From: Methylorubrum populi
GTDB taxonomy: Bacteria > Pseudomonadota > Alphaproteobacteria > Rhizobiales > Beijerinckiaceae
Reading direction: 5' to 3'
Length of the DNA: 64,000 bases
Assembly (NCBI GenBank): GCA_036946625.1
Contig: JAQIIU010000003.1
Location: 1,241,001 to 1,305,000 of the forward strand
Shown here in pieces: positions 8,951-18,498 of the stretch. Every line of letters begins with the position of its first letter. The stretch's first letter is position 1. Both the position numbers and the translations under genes were made by a program. The notes under the pieces were generated by a model that ran no database searches, had not been told where the DNA came from, and saw nothing but the letters and a program-made list of their open reading frames with translations.

Positions 8951-9606
8951 CAGGCGCGCACCGTCGCGCGGCGGGCCATCAGGCGGCGGATGGCGGCGCG
9001 CTCCGTCGGCTCGATCATCGCGAGAAGGAAGTCCTGCGCCGAGGCCGCGCGGGTGCCGCGGCCGTCCTGGCCGTCCTCGGCCGGCGCATCGAGCGCCCGC
9101 ACGATGCGCCGGACCTGGACGCGGGTGAGGTCGGCCGTCAGCGTCCGCCCGGACGGCGTGCAGAACAGGAGCCGCTGGCGCCGGTCGCTGGTGCCGGTCT
9201 GCTGCTCGACGTAGCCCTGGTCGATCAAATCCTTCAGCACCCGGTTGAGGCTCTGCTTGGTGATGCGCAGGATATCGAGGAGTTCGGCGATGGTGAGGCC
9301 GGGATAACGGTCGACGAAGTGCAGCACCCGGTGATGCGCCCGACCGAAGCCGTACTGCGCCAGGATCCGGTCGGGGTCGCCGACGAAATCGCGGTAGGCG
9401 AAGAACAGGAGTTCGATCAGGTCGTCGCTGTCGCCGCCCGCGGCCGGCCGATCGGAGGACAGAGCCTCGCCGGCCGTCTGTACGGCCATGTCGGCATCTG
9501 GCGTCATCGCGCGGTCCACGTCGTGCAAACCTCGGTCGGCGGCGGAGTCCGGGGCTTCGGCACGGCGTTCGGGCGGCCCGGGAAGATAAGTCAGTGTTAT
9601 TGACAT
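8950..9606 (-). CDS. MarR family transcriptional regulator
   Basis: The protein has up to 218 residues, with a winged helix-turn-helix in the middle ([20 protein letters not shown], then [20 protein letters not shown]). Such proteins bind as dimers to palindromic operators and often respond to small ligands. The N-terminal 60 residues are low complexity. Starts at 9507 (MTPDAD) or 9489 (MAVQTA) are as likely as 9606. It heads an operon with the two-component pair downstream (one-base overlap) and is divergent from ilvE, so it may act on the shared intergenic region. PetP of Rhodobacter is a possible homologue. Confidence 0.85.
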   Translation of the reverse strand: MSITLTYLPGPPERRAEAPDSAADRGLHDVDRAMTPDADMAVQTAGEALSSDRPAAGGDSDDLIELLFFAYRDFVGDPDRILAQYGFGRAHHRVLHFVDRYPGLTIAELLDILRITKQSLNRVLKDLIDQGYVEQQTGTSDRRQRLLFCTPSGRTLTADLTRVQVRRIVRALDAPAEDGQDGRGTRAASAQDFLLAMIEPTERAAIRRLMARRATVRA

Positions 9607-9739
9607 ATCTCAGCCCCGTTGCTACCCGTCAACCCTGCCGGTACAGCCGCCCGCTGCATCGTTCTGCGTCCGCGCGCCGGCTCCTGCCCCACCCTGCGAC
9701 CCCGTGCTTCGCCGAGGCCGCGCAGAGGAACTTCAAGAA

Positions 9740-10627
9740 ATGTCCGTGATTCCCTTCGATGAGCGCGAGGGCACGATCTGGTTCGACGGCGTGATGGTGC
9801 CGTGGCGCGAGGCGAAGATCCACGTGCTCAGCCACGGCCTTCACTACGGATCGGCGGTGTTCGAGGGCGAGCGGGCCTATGGCGGCCGGATCTTCAAGAG
9901 CCGGGAGCATTCCGAGCGCCTGCGCCGGTCGGCCGAGCTGCTCGATTTCGAAGTCCCGTACGCGGTCGACGAGATCGAGGCGGCCAAGGCCCGGGTTCTG
10001 GCGACCAGCGGCCTCAAGGACGCCTACCTGCGGCCGGTGGCGTGGCGCGGCTCCGAGATGATGGGCGTCGCGGCGCAGAACAACACGATCCACCTCGCCA
10101 TCGCCGCCTGGGAATGGCCGAGCTACTTCGACCCGGCCACCAAGATGAAGGGCATCCGCCTCGACATCGCCGATTACCGCCGGCCCGATCCGCGCACCGC
10201 GCCCTCGACCTCGAAGGCGGCGGGCCTCTACATGATCTGCACGATCTCCAAGCACCGGGCCGAGAACAAGGGCTATGCCGACGCCCTGATGCTCGACTGG
10301 GAGGACAACGTCGCCGAGTGCACCGGCGCCAACGTGTTCTTCATCGCCGACGGCGTGATCCACACGCCCCTGGCCGACCGCTTCCTCGACGGCCTCACCC
10401 GCCAGACGGTGATCGAGTTGGCCAAGCGCCGCGGCATCCCGGTGATCGAGCGGCGCATCCGCCCCGAGGAGATGGCGAGCGTCTCCGAGTGCTTCATCAC
10501 CGGCTCCGCGGCCGAGGTGACGCCGGTGGCCGAGATCGGACCCTACCGCTTCACCCCCGGCAGCCTGACCAAGACGCTGATGGACGATTACCTCGCCGAG
10601 GTGCAGCCGCGGGCGGTCGCCGCCTGA
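9740..10627 (+). CDS. ilvE: Branched-chain amino acid aminotransferase
   Basis: This PLP enzyme (fold type IV) catalyses the last step of valine, leucine and isoleucine synthesis with glutamate as amino donor. It has 295 residues from the ATG at 9740, which is preceded by CAGAGGA. The catalytic lysine is K159 in STSKAAG. Other family marks are YGSAVFEGERAY (residues 36-47), the EC/GANVFF segment (AECTGANVFF) and the phosphate-binding GSAAEV. The longer frame from 9704 adds twelve residues that do not belong to the family. It stands alone, divergent from the MarR operon. Confidence 0.96.
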   Translation: MSVIPFDEREGTIWFDGVMVPWREAKIHVLSHGLHYGSAVFEGERAYGGRIFKSREHSERLRRSAELLDFEVPYAVDEIEAAKARVLATSGLKDAYLRPVAWRGSEMMGVAAQNNTIHLAIAAWEWPSYFDPATKMKGIRLDIADYRRPDPRTAPSTSKAAGLYMICTISKHRAENKGYADALMLDWEDNVAECTGANVFFIADGVIHTPLADRFLDGLTRQTVIELAKRRGIPVIERRIRPEEMASVSECFITGSAAEVTPVAEIGPYRFTPGSLTKTLMDDYLAEVQPRAVAA

Positions 10628-10665
10628 TCGAGGCCGATCGACATTCCGGGTGTTCGACAGCACCC

Positions 10666-10690
10666 GGAACTTCGCCGCAGCCCCTGCGTT
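10666..10690 (+). promoter_or_regulatory. Consensus sigma-EcfG promoter before the DUF3072 gene
   Basis: GGAAC at 10666-10670, 16 bases, then CGTT at 10687-10690 is an exact match to the GGAAC-N16-17-CGTT promoter of the alphaproteobacterial general stress response. The gene starts 35 bp downstream of the -10 box. The -35 box also forms the right arm of a 9-bp hairpin (TTCCGGGTG / CACCCGGAA, 10644-10669). Confidence 0.7.
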
Positions 10691-10724
10691 CGGAAGAACG
10701 ATTCATGAACGATGTGGGTGCGTG

Positions 10725-10976
10725 ATGACGGGCAAGACGACCAAGGACCGGACCACGGCCGAGAACCCGAAATCCGATCCGACCGACGAGTCGAACCGGA
10801 TCAAGGATCCCGACGAGTGGACCACCGGCGCCGAACCGATGACGGGGGCTCAGGCCTCCTATCTCAAGACTCTGTCCGAGCAGGCCAAGGCGCCGGAGGC
10901 CTTCGAGGCCGATCTCGACAAGGCCGAGGCTTCGAAGCGCATCGACGCCCTGCGCAAGGAGACCGGCAAGGCCTGA
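10725..10976 (+). CDS. DUF3072 domain-containing small protein
   Basis: The 83-residue hydrophilic protein has the DUF3072 core: IKDPDEWTTGAEPMTGAQAS, followed by YLKTL and KAEASKRIDALRKETG. The function is unknown; proteins of this type are small, soluble and often stress-induced. A consensus sigma-EcfG promoter lies directly upstream, which fits such a role. I prefer the ATG at 10725 because the family similarity starts soon after it. The longer frame from 10650 would include the promoter. Confidence 0.85.
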   Translation: MTGKTTKDRTTAENPKSDPTDESNRIKDPDEWTTGAEPMTGAQASYLKTLSEQAKAPEAFEADLDKAEASKRIDALRKETGKA

Positions 10977-11177
10977 TCCGGTCGGCGCTCCGCGGCACTC
11001 TCGCGCCGCGGAGGCGGTCGAAACCTGTCATGATGACGGGGCAACGGCCCTCGAAGACGGGTTGGTCTGCACGTTCGTCGCCCTGGCGACGATCACCGCG
11101 ATGCGCCCGTTCGGGACGGCGATGACGGAAGCCTTTGCCAGCCTGCACGCAATTCCCGGCGCTGCGATAGCGCGTCG

Positions 11178-11404
11178 TCTCAGAGCCTGTTTGACAGCGG
11201 TGATCCCCTCTCGACCCTCATCCTGAGGTGCCGCGTGAGCGGCCTCGCAGGGTGCTCCAGGAATCGCGCGATCCCTGGAGCACCCTTCGAGACCTCCGCT
11301 GCGCTCCGGCACCTCAGGATGAGGGTTCAGGATGGGAGCAGGGCTTTCCTCTCGCCTTGCCGCGGCCTGACGAAGACAGGTCGGCCGGTCGAACAGGCTC
11401 TCAC
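11178..11404. repeat. Dispersed intergenic repeat, family R2 copy a (long form)
   Basis: The ends are inverted copies of GAGAGCCTGTTTGAC. Inside lie CCTCATCCTGAGG, GGCCTCG, GGGTGCTCCAGG, CCTTCGAGACCTCCGCTGCG and CACCTCAGGATGAGGG, which pair with each other as a long stem. Copies are at 27285-27465, 49559-49784 and, partly, 61419-61497. The long form shared with the 49.5-kb copy has an extra arm (GACGAAGACAGGTCGGCCGG). The rest of the gap from 10977 to 11575 holds no supported gene. Confidence 0.8.
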
Positions 11405-11575
11405 CGGCCGTGCCGCCCGCGGTTCTTCATGGCGGCGTTGCGGCTTTCGTGCCCGGCATGTCCCGACCCAGCTCGTCGGAAGCCGTTGCGGCGCTTTCCG
11501 CCGATTGGCAGCGGACCGCTTCGGATGCACCTTCCGCAACCCATCCGTCAGCAGCACTCTCCGCAGCGCGCCCTT

Positions 11576-12376
11576 TCAGTTCCTGCCGTTCGGCCTGCGC
11601 TTCGGCGGAGCCGGCTCCTTGGCTGAGTTGACGGCGGCGGAGGGCGCGGGAGCGGAGGCGGCTTCCGCGTTCGGCGCGCCGGCTTCGGGCTTCGGCTGGC
11701 TCCAGAACGCGTCGAACACCTCCTTCATCGCCTTGACGTTCTGCTCCTGAACCTCGGCCCCGGTCAGGAGCATCTGCTGGATCACCTCCAGCGAGGCCTT
11801 GGTCGCGTCGGGGGCGGGCGCCGCATCCGGCTTCCGGCCGGCAGGGCGCGTCTCCGGCCGGCGGGTTGACGGTTGCGAGGTGGGGGGCGCCACCTGGGCC
11901 GCCGCGGCGCTGAGCCCGTTGAGCCAGTCGGTCCAGAACATGCCGACCGGGGAGGGGGGCGGCTCGGCGGCCGGTGCCGGGGCGGGTGCGTTGAGAAGCA
12001 GATGGACGATCCCGGCCACGATCATCCCGGCCATGATCGGCAGCATCTGCCGCAGGGCCTGGGCGCCGACCCCGCTCGCCGCCGCCGCCTGCTGGATCAC
12101 CGCCTGACCCAGCAGGGGGGAGCCGAACAGGCCGGTCAGAAGATCCGGACCGCCCGCGGGCTGCGCCGTCGGCCCGGCGCCGGGCAGGTTCAGGCCGAAC
12201 AGGCGCCCGAGGCCCATCGGGTCGATGCCGGCATTGCGCTGCATCCCCATGGTCAGGGCCGGCAGCAGGGCTTCCATGGCCCGGCGGGTCTGCTCCGGGC
12301 TGAGGCCGAACTGCTGCCCGAACGCCCGCACGCTCGCATCGCCCTGACTCTGCAGGATGTCGAACATGTTGTACAT
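11576..12376 (-). CDS. DUF937 domain-containing protein
   Basis: The product has 266 residues. The N-terminal half has the DUF937 layout, a run of helices (MYNMFDILQSQGDASVRAFG; LSPEQTRRAMEALLPALTMG; LLTGLFGSPLLGQAVI) and one hydrophobic helix (LRQMLPIMAGMIVAGIVHLL, about residues 110-130). A proline- and alanine-rich linker follows, then a C-terminal amphipathic helix (EVQEQNVKAMKEVFDAFW). The function is unknown. I take the ATG at 12376 (MYNMF); the frame is open five codons further (MRRPA). No operon partner is close. Confidence 0.82.
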   Translation of the reverse strand: MYNMFDILQSQGDASVRAFGQQFGLSPEQTRRAMEALLPALTMGMQRNAGIDPMGLGRLFGLNLPGAGPTAQPAGGPDLLTGLFGSPLLGQAVIQQAAAASGVGAQALRQMLPIMAGMIVAGIVHLLLNAPAPAPAAEPPPSPVGMFWTDWLNGLSAAAAQVAPPTSQPSTRRPETRPAGRKPDAAPAPDATKASLEVIQQMLLTGAEVQEQNVKAMKEVFDAFWSQPKPEAGAPNAEAASAPAPSAAVNSAKEPAPPKRRPNGRN

Positions 12377-12600
12377 GGCCGGGCGCCTCACGGGAGCAGC
12401 AACGGTCCGGATGCCGGACGCCTCCGGGCCTCGTCATGACGACGAACGCATGACGCGGGCCATCTCGTCCCGGATCGCACGTGCCGACCCCGCACGGCGC
12501 CCGGAGGCGCGCCGGAACGGCCTCTCGGCATGAATGTGTCGCATCGGACCGGCACTGACCAGCCGTCGGCCCGGTTTCGCGTCAGATTTCCCTAGGGATC

Positions 12601-12700
12601 GAGCATCGTCCCGAAAGGCGGCCTCCGACTTTCGGGAAAAGACGATGCCAGAACAAGAGTCCAGCGCCTCGTCCTGGGGCCGGTTTCCAGGACGAGGCGC
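12601..12700. repeat. Dispersed intergenic repeat, family R1 copy c
   Basis: It starts GAGCATCGTCCCGAAAGGCG, continues with TTTCGGGAAAAGACGATGCC, and ends with a hairpin, GCGCCTCGTCCTGG pairing with CCAGGACGAGGCGC. It lies between the DUF937 gene and the MATE gene, 25 bp beyond the MATE stop codon. Confidence 0.7.
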
Positions 12701-12724
12701 ACCCGGCATCCGCCCGGCCCCTCG

Positions 12725-14170
12725 TCACAGCGACATTCCGCTCGACGGGGCGGCCTGCACCGCCTCGTCGGCAGCCGGCGGTTCGAGGACGGGCGCTTCC
12801 TCGGGCGTTCCGCCGCGCTCCAGGCGGCCCACGGTGCGGAAGGCGAGGGCGAGGCCCGTCACGCCGAAGGCGACCGAGCCGAGACCGATGCCGGCGATCA
12901 CGCCCTCCGGCCCGTACCACGCCGCCCCCGCCAGCGCGGGCGGGACCGTGCCGAGCGTCGCCCGGCCCCAATTCAGCACGGTCGAGACGAAGGGAAATCC
13001 GAGGTTGTTGAACGAGGCGTTCGACAGGAACAGCAGCCCGTTGAAGAACCAGACCGGCCCGCTGACGAGACAGAAGAAGCCGAACAGCTCGGCCGCCACG
13101 CCTTCGAGCCCGAAGGCCCGGGCCAGCGGCCCGCGGGCGAGCGCGAGGAGAAGCCAGACGGCGAGCACGTAGAGCGCCGTCACCAGCGCCCCGCCGCGCA
13201 GGACGCTGCGCATCCGGTCGAAGCGCCCCGCGCCCCAGTTCTGGCCGAGGATCGGGCCGATCGAGCCCGACATCGCGAACAGCCCGCAGAAGGCGACCGG
13301 GGCGAGGCGGTCGATCACCACGTTGCCGGCGATCGCCGCGGGACCGAAGCCCGAGAGGGCGTGCGCCACGAAGGCGCTCGCGACGGAGGGGGCGAGGTTG
13401 GTCAGCACCGCCGGCAGCGCGATGCGCGCGACGACGGGAAGGTCGCCGAGGACGGCGGCGAGACCCGGCGCCTGGAGCAGGCGGTAGCGCCGTACCCCGG
13501 CCCAGCCGATGGCGACGAAGGCGACCCGGGCGACGCAGACCGCGAGCGCCGCGCCGTCCACGCCGAGGCCGACCCCGAAGATCAGCAGCGGATCGACGAA
13601 GACCGTGACGACGGCGCCGCCGAGCGTCACGTACATCGCCTCCCGCGCGGCGCCGACGGCGCGCAGGAGGCCGGTGAACAGCATGCCCGGCCCGAGCAGC
13701 AGGTTCGAGGGCAGGCTGATCCAGAGATAGCGCTTGGCCACCGCCAGGGTGTGCCCCTCGGCGCCGATGGACGCGAGCAGCGGATCGGCCACCGTGAGGA
13801 GAAATGCGGCGAGCAGGGCCGACGCGATCAGGCCGTGGACGGTGACCGAGGTCGCGATCCGCCGCGCGCCGGACGGATCGCCCGCGCCGGTCGCCCGCGA
13901 GACGAGGGCGCCGGCCGCGATCATCAGGCCGATGCTGATGGCGATGGCGAAGAACTGGACGATCGAGGCGAAGCCGACCGCGGCGGTGAGCGCCGGATCG
14001 CCGAGCTTCGAGACGTAGAACAGGGACAGGAGATCGACGGCGAAGATGGCCATCAGCCCGACCGAGCCGGTGGCGCTCATCACCACGACGTGGCGCAGGA
14101 TCGAGCCGGAGACGAAGCGCGCCGCGCCGCTCTCCCGACCCGGCCCGGTGGCGGTGCCGGCCTCAGGCAT
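12725..14170 (-). CDS. MATE family efflux transporter
   Basis: The 481-residue inner-membrane protein has about twelve hydrophobic segments and two similar halves, typical of cation-coupled MATE exporters of drugs or metabolites. Family marks include the first-helix region (LGDPALTAAVGFASIVQFFA), a GGAVVTVFVDPLLIFG-type segment in the first half, and SGSIGPILGQNWGAGRFDRM after helix 7. Its ATG lies inside the end of the Kef-type antiporter gene (8-bp overlap), so the two are co-transcribed. The substrate is not predictable. Confidence 0.92.
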   Translation of the reverse strand: MPEAGTATGPGRESGAARFVSGSILRHVVVMSATGSVGLMAIFAVDLLSLFYVSKLGDPALTAAVGFASIVQFFAIAISIGLMIAAGALVSRATGAGDPSGARRIATSVTVHGLIASALLAAFLLTVADPLLASIGAEGHTLAVAKRYLWISLPSNLLLGPGMLFTGLLRAVGAAREAMYVTLGGAVVTVFVDPLLIFGVGLGVDGAALAVCVARVAFVAIGWAGVRRYRLLQAPGLAAVLGDLPVVARIALPAVLTNLAPSVASAFVAHALSGFGPAAIAGNVVIDRLAPVAFCGLFAMSGSIGPILGQNWGAGRFDRMRSVLRGGALVTALYVLAVWLLLALARGPLARAFGLEGVAAELFGFFCLVSGPVWFFNGLLFLSNASFNNLGFPFVSTVLNWGRATLGTVPPALAGAAWYGPEGVIAGIGLGSVAFGVTGLALAFRTVGRLERGGTPEEAPVLEPPAADEAVQAAPSSGMSL

Positions 14171-16061
14171 CCGGCTCGGCGTCCTCGGGTTCGAGCACGC
14201 GGGCGGCGGATTCGTGGGGCTGCGACTCGATCAGGCCGCGGGTCTCGGCGCTGAGCGCCCGCGAGGAACTCTTCGGTGCGGTGAGCGGCTCGGGCCGCAC
14301 CTCCGGCGCGCCGCGCAGCCAGCCGGTTCCGTCGGGCATCGCGCCGGCCTGCTGCAGCACGAGCCGGGCGACGTCGCGCTTGCGCACGTCCTCGACGCGG
14401 CGCGCGGCGGCTTCCGCGGACAGTCCCAGGCTTTCCAGGGTGGCGCGGCCGAAGCCGAGGGCGGATTCGACGGTTTCGCGGAGCTGGAAGTCCACGTCCC
14501 GGTTCATCAGCTCGATGGCGTGGGTGCGGTCGTAGGCGCGCACGTAGGTGCGCACGTTCGGGAATTCCTCGTGGACGATGTCGACGATCTTCAGGGCCGC
14601 CTGCGAATCGTCGATGCAGACGCAGATCAGCTCCGCCTTGGCCAGGCCGGAGGCGCGCAGCACGTCGAGCCGGGTGCCGTCGCCGTAATAGATGCGGAAG
14701 CCGAAGCTCGTGGCGGCGCGGATCTGCCCGACATCCTTGTCGATGACGGTGATGTTGATGCCCTCCGCCAGCAGCACCTGCGCCAGGATCTGCCCGAAAC
14801 GGCCGAAACCGACGACGAGCACGCGGGTCTCGCCGGAATCCGGCGCCTCGCCGACATCGGAGGGCGGCTCGGCCTCCTTCGGGCGGCGGGCGATCACGGC
14901 GTCGAGCCCCTTCGCCGCCACGGGGCCGACCAGCATGGTCAGCGCCGCGAGCGCGACGCAGAAGCGGGTCACCTCCGAGCCGAGGATGTGCAGGTCGCCC
15001 GCCGCCGGCAGGATCACGAAGGCGAACTCGCCCGCCGGGGCCAGCACCGCCGCGCCGCGCAGGGCGTCGAGCCAGGGCGAGCCGAACAGGCGGAACAGCC
15101 CGGCGACGAGGGCGATCTTCACCGCGATCGCCGCCGCCGTCGCGGCGACGAGGGCCAGCCAGTGGTTGGCGAGCAGGCCGCCGTCGATCGACATGCCGAC
15201 GCTCATGAAGAACAGGCCGAGCAGCATGCCGCGGAACGGCTCGATGTCGGCCTCGAGCTGGTGGCGGAAGTTCGACTCGGCGAGCATCACGCCCGCGAGG
15301 AACGCGCCCATCGCCATGGAGAGGCCGGCCTTCTCCATCATCAGCGCCGTGCCGAGCACCACGAGGAGGGCGGCGGCCGTCATCACCTCGCGCCCGCCCG
15401 CCGCCGCGAGCAGGCGGAAGAACGGGTTCAGGCCGTAGCGCCCGACGACGACCACCCCCGCGACCGCCACCGCGGCGCGGCCGGTGGAGCGGAGCCCCTC
15501 GTCGAGCCAGCCGTCCTTCGGCGTGGCGCCGGCCGAGGCGAGCAGCGGCAGCAGCGCCAGGATCGCCACCACCGAGATGTCCTGGAACAGCAGCACCGCG
15601 AAGGCGCGGCTGCCGTAGGCGCTGCCGAGGTCGCCGCGCTCTTCGAGCAGTTGCAGCGCCACCGCCGTGGCCGACAGCGCGATGGCGATGCCGACCACCC
15701 CCGCCGCGGCCGGCGTCAGGCCGTAGGCGAGCGCCGCGCCCGCGATCACCAGCGCGCACAGGATCAACTGGGCCGTGCCGAGGCCGAAGATGTCCCGCCG
15801 CATCGAGACGAGCCGGGAGATTTCGAGTTCCAGCCCGACGATGAACAGCAGCAGCACCACGCCGATCTCGGCGACGCTCGCCGCCGTCTCCGGCTCGGCG
15901 ATCAGCGAGAAGCCGGCCGGGCCGATCACCACGCCCGCCACGAGATAGCCGAGCACCGCGCTCTGCCCGAGCAACCGCACGAGCGGCACGCCGATCACCG
16001 CCGCCGACAGGAAGGTCAGCACCGGCGGCAGGAAGCTGGCGTGGTCCGTGGCACTCGCCAT
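14163..16061 (-). CDS. Cation:proton antiporter CPA2 family, KefB/KefC type
   Basis: The 632-residue protein has an N-terminal membrane domain of about twelve helices ([60 protein letters not shown]). A C-terminal RCK/TrkA-N domain starts near residue 425 ([20 protein letters not shown]) and is followed by [15 protein letters not shown]. This is the layout of the glutathione-gated K+ efflux proteins KefB and KefC. I chose the ATG at 16061 because the hydrophobic domain begins there; the frame is open to 16505 without family features. The MATE gene overlaps its 3' end. Confidence 0.93.
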   Translation of the reverse strand: MASATDHASFLPPVLTFLSAAVIGVPLVRLLGQSAVLGYLVAGVVIGPAGFSLIAEPETAASVAEIGVVLLLFIVGLELEISRLVSMRRDIFGLGTAQLILCALVIAGAALAYGLTPAAAGVVGIAIALSATAVALQLLEERGDLGSAYGSRAFAVLLFQDISVVAILALLPLLASAGATPKDGWLDEGLRSTGRAAVAVAGVVVVGRYGLNPFFRLLAAAGGREVMTAAALLVVLGTALMMEKAGLSMAMGAFLAGVMLAESNFRHQLEADIEPFRGMLLGLFFMSVGMSIDGGLLANHWLALVAATAAAIAVKIALVAGLFRLFGSPWLDALRGAAVLAPAGEFAFVILPAAGDLHILGSEVTRFCVALAALTMLVGPVAAKGLDAVIARRPKEAEPPSDVGEAPDSGETRVLVVGFGRFGQILAQVLLAEGINITVIDKDVGQIRAATSFGFRIYYGDGTRLDVLRASGLAKAELICVCIDDSQAALKIVDIVHEEFPNVRTYVRAYDRTHAIELMNRDVDFQLRETVESALGFGRATLESLGLSAEAAARRVEDVRKRDVARLVLQQAGAMPDGTGWLRGAPEVRPEPLTAPKSSSRALSAETRGLIESQPHESAARVLEPEDAEPDA

Positions 16062-16371
16062 GAAAGCCCGTTTCCTCGCTGGTTCCGAAGGGGGGGAACG
16101 GCTTCCCCTTAGCCCGCCGGTCCCGTCATCGCGAGGGCGATTCACGTGTCGTTCGTCACATGACCACCCCCCGGCCGAGCCGAGGCGCCTCCCGGGCATG
16201 GGGATCGCGAGGCCGCGGGGACGGCCCGCGCGGCTGCCGGATCGGGGATGGGGGTCACGCCGCGCGCAGGATGTGCTATGTAGAAGGACATGGACAGGCC
16301 CCGACCTGTCGCGGCTTTCGGGCTGGCCGCCGTTGACAGACCCGGCCATCCCTCTCCACATCCCCCGGATC
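16062..16371. other. Divergent gap between the antiporter and ispH
   Basis: These 310 bp contain no supported gene. The stretch must carry promoters for both directions. I could not fix a -10/-35 pair with confidence. Confidence 0.4.
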
Positions 16372-17394
16372 ATGAGCGCCGACACCATCAACCTCACCGC
16401 CGACCCGAACCGGGTCCCGCAGCCGGCCGTGACGGGCGAGAAGCCGCCACTGGAAATCCTGCTGTGCGCCCCCCGCGGCTTCTGCGCGGGCGTGGTGCGC
16501 GCCATCGACGTGGTGGAGCGCGCCCTCGCGATCTACGGGGCGCCGGTCTACGTCCGCCACGAGATCGTCCACAACAAGTACGTGGTCGAGACGCTGAAGC
16601 GCAAAGGCGCGGTGTTCGTGCGCGAGCTGGACGAGGTGCCCGACAGCAACGCCCCGGTCATCTTCTCCGCCCACGGCGTCGCCAAGACCGTGCCGCGGAA
16701 TGCCGACGCGCGCGGCCTGACCACCATCGACGCCACCTGTCCGCTGGTGACCAAGGTCCACCGCGAGGCCGAGATCCATCACAAGCGCGGGCGCCATGTC
16801 CTGCTCGTCGGCCATTCCGGCCATCCGGAGGTCGTCGGCACCATGGGCCAATTGCCCAAGGGCTCGATCACGCTCGTCGAGGACATCGACCAGATCGAGG
16901 CCCTCACCCCGCCGCCCGACCAGGAACTCGCCTGGGTGACGCAGACCACGCTGTCGATCGACGACACCAAGCACATCGTCGAGGCGCTGAAGGCGAAGTT
17001 CACCGGCATCCACGGGCCTCACAAGGACGACATCTGCTACGCCACCACCAACCGCCAGGAGGCGGTCAAGGAGGTCGCGCCGCGGGTCGACGCGCTGATC
17101 GTGGTGGGCTCCTCGAACTCCTCGAACTCCCAGCGCCTGCGCGAGGTCGCGGAGCGGGCCGGCTGCCCGATCACCCGCCTCGTGCTGCGCGCCGAGGAGA
17201 TCGACTGGGACGCCTTCAAGGACATCCGCCGCCTCGGCCTCACCGCCGGCGCCTCGGCGCCGGAGGTGCTGGTGGAGGAGATCATCGACGCCTTCGCCGC
17301 GCATTTCGACGTGACGGTGGATCAGGTCTCGGTGACGGTCGAGGACATGTCCTTCCCGCTGCCGCGCGAGTTGCGCAGCGAGGCCGCCGAGTAG
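16372..17394 (+). CDS. ispH: 4-hydroxy-3-methylbut-2-enyl diphosphate reductase
   Basis: This [4Fe-4S] enzyme performs the last step of the methylerythritol phosphate route and gives IPP and DMAPP for carotenoids, hopanoids and quinones. It has 340 residues. The three cluster cysteines are C38 in GFCAGV, C123 in ATCPLVTK and C222 in [11 protein letters not shown]. Active-site segments [10 protein letters not shown] and [10 protein letters not shown] are intact. The ATG at 16372 is chosen; the frame from 16048 has an unrelated leader. thrB follows after 89 bp, with a terminator hairpin between them. Confidence 0.97.
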   Translation: MSADTINLTADPNRVPQPAVTGEKPPLEILLCAPRGFCAGVVRAIDVVERALAIYGAPVYVRHEIVHNKYVVETLKRKGAVFVRELDEVPDSNAPVIFSAHGVAKTVPRNADARGLTTIDATCPLVTKVHREAEIHHKRGRHVLLVGHSGHPEVVGTMGQLPKGSITLVEDIDQIEALTPPPDQELAWVTQTTLSIDDTKHIVEALKAKFTGIHGPHKDDICYATTNRQEAVKEVAPRVDALIVVGSSNSSNSQRLREVAERAGCPITRLVLRAEEIDWDAFKDIRRLGLTAGASAPEVLVEEIIDAFAAHFDVTVDQVSVTVEDMSFPLPRELRSEAAE

Positions 17395-17433
17395 GGCGGG
17401 CATTCCGGCCGAGACCGGCTGAACGACCATCAG

Positions 17434-17461
17434 AGGGGCGCCCACGGCGCCCCTTTCCTTT
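17434..17461 (+). terminator. Rho-independent terminator after ispH
   Basis: A perfect 8-bp stem GGGGCGCC / GGCGCCCC with loop CAC is followed by TTTCCTTT. It lies 40 bp after the ispH stop and 22 bp before the thrB start, so thrB probably depends on readthrough or its own promoter. Confidence 0.7.
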
Positions 17462-17483
17462 GCGCGAACCGGCAGCACGACAC

Positions 17484-18458
17484 GTGGCGGTCTACACCGA
17501 TGTTTCCGACGAGGCGCTGCGCGCCTTCCTCGAAGAGTACGAGATCGGCGATCTGCTCTCCTGCAAGGGCATCGCGGAGGGCGTCGAGAACTCGAACTTC
17601 TTCCTGCACACGGGCAGCGGCAACTACATCCTCACCCTCTACGAGAAGCGGGTGAGCGAGGCGGACCTGCCGTTCTTCCTCAACCTGATGGGCCATCTCG
17701 CCCGCGCCGGGCTCGCCTGTCCGCAGCCGGTGCGCAACCGGGCCGGCACGGCACTCGGGCGCCTCTGCGGCCGGCCGGCGGCCATCGTCACCTTCCTCGA
17801 AGGCGTTTCGTTGAGCCGCCCGAACGCCGGGCATTGCCGCGCGCTCGGGGCCGCGCTGGCCGGGCTGCACGCCGCGGGCCGCGACTTCCCGATGGTGCGC
17901 GCGAACAACCTGTCGGTGGCCGCGTGGCGCCCGCTCTTCGCGCAGGCCGAGGCGCAGGCCGACACGGTGGCGCCGGGCCTCGCGGCGCGGACCCGCGCCG
18001 ACCTCGACCGGCTCGAAGCGTCCTGGCCGCAGGGCCTGCCGGGGGGCGTGATCCACGCCGACCTGTTCACCGACAACGTGTTCTTCGTCGGCGATGCGGT
18101 GTCGGGCCTGATCGACTTCTATTTCGCCTGCACCGACGCCTTCGCCTACGATCTGGCGATCAGCCTCAACGCGTGGTGCTTCGACGCCGACGGCACCTTC
18201 CACCGCGACAAGGCGGGGGCGATGATCGCCGGCTACGACGCGGTGCGCAAACTGGAGTCGGCCGAGGTCGCGGCGCTTCCGGTCCTGGCGCGGGGCGCGG
18301 CCATGCGCTTCATGCTGACCCGCCTCGTGGACTGGCTCAACGTGCCGCCGGGGGCGCTCGTCCAGCCGAAGGATCCGCTCGAATACGACCGCCGGCTCGG
18401 CTTCCACCGCACGGCCGGGGACGCGCGGGATTACGGTTGGGCGGGATCCGCACGATAA
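17484..18458 (+). CDS. thrB: Homoserine kinase, ThrB (aminoglycoside phosphotransferase-like type)
   Basis: The 324-residue enzyme phosphorylates homoserine for threonine synthesis. It belongs to the APH-fold homoserine kinases of alphaproteobacteria, not to the GHMP type of E. coli. The start is GTG at 17484 (VAVYTDVSDEALRAFLEEYE). The family's opening GIAEGVENSNFFL is at residues 28-40. The catalytic loop is VIHADLFTDNVFF, and the metal-binding Asp is in GLIDFYFACTD. In many Hyphomicrobiales the order is ispH-thrB-rnhA-peroxiredoxin; rnhA is absent here. Confidence 0.94.
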   Translation: MAVYTDVSDEALRAFLEEYEIGDLLSCKGIAEGVENSNFFLHTGSGNYILTLYEKRVSEADLPFFLNLMGHLARAGLACPQPVRNRAGTALGRLCGRPAAIVTFLEGVSLSRPNAGHCRALGAALAGLHAAGRDFPMVRANNLSVAAWRPLFAQAEAQADTVAPGLAARTRADLDRLEASWPQGLPGGVIHADLFTDNVFFVGDAVSGLIDFYFACTDAFAYDLAISLNAWCFDADGTFHRDKAGAMIAGYDAVRKLESAEVAALPVLARGAAMRFMLTRLVDWLNVPPGALVQPKDPLEYDRRLGFHRTAGDARDYGWAGSAR

Positions 18459-18498
18459 GGCCCTCCCCCGCGGAGGGGAGAGGGCTCAGGCCTGCCGG

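Noticed and set aside
12434..12709. 91-codon minus frame after the MATE gene
   Set aside because: Lies mostly in an R1 repeat copy; the translated sequence reflects the repeat.
14046..16112. Long plus-strand frame opposite the Kef-type antiporter
   Set aside because: Composition is Gly/Arg/His-rich without any domain; typical antisense shadow of a high-GC gene.
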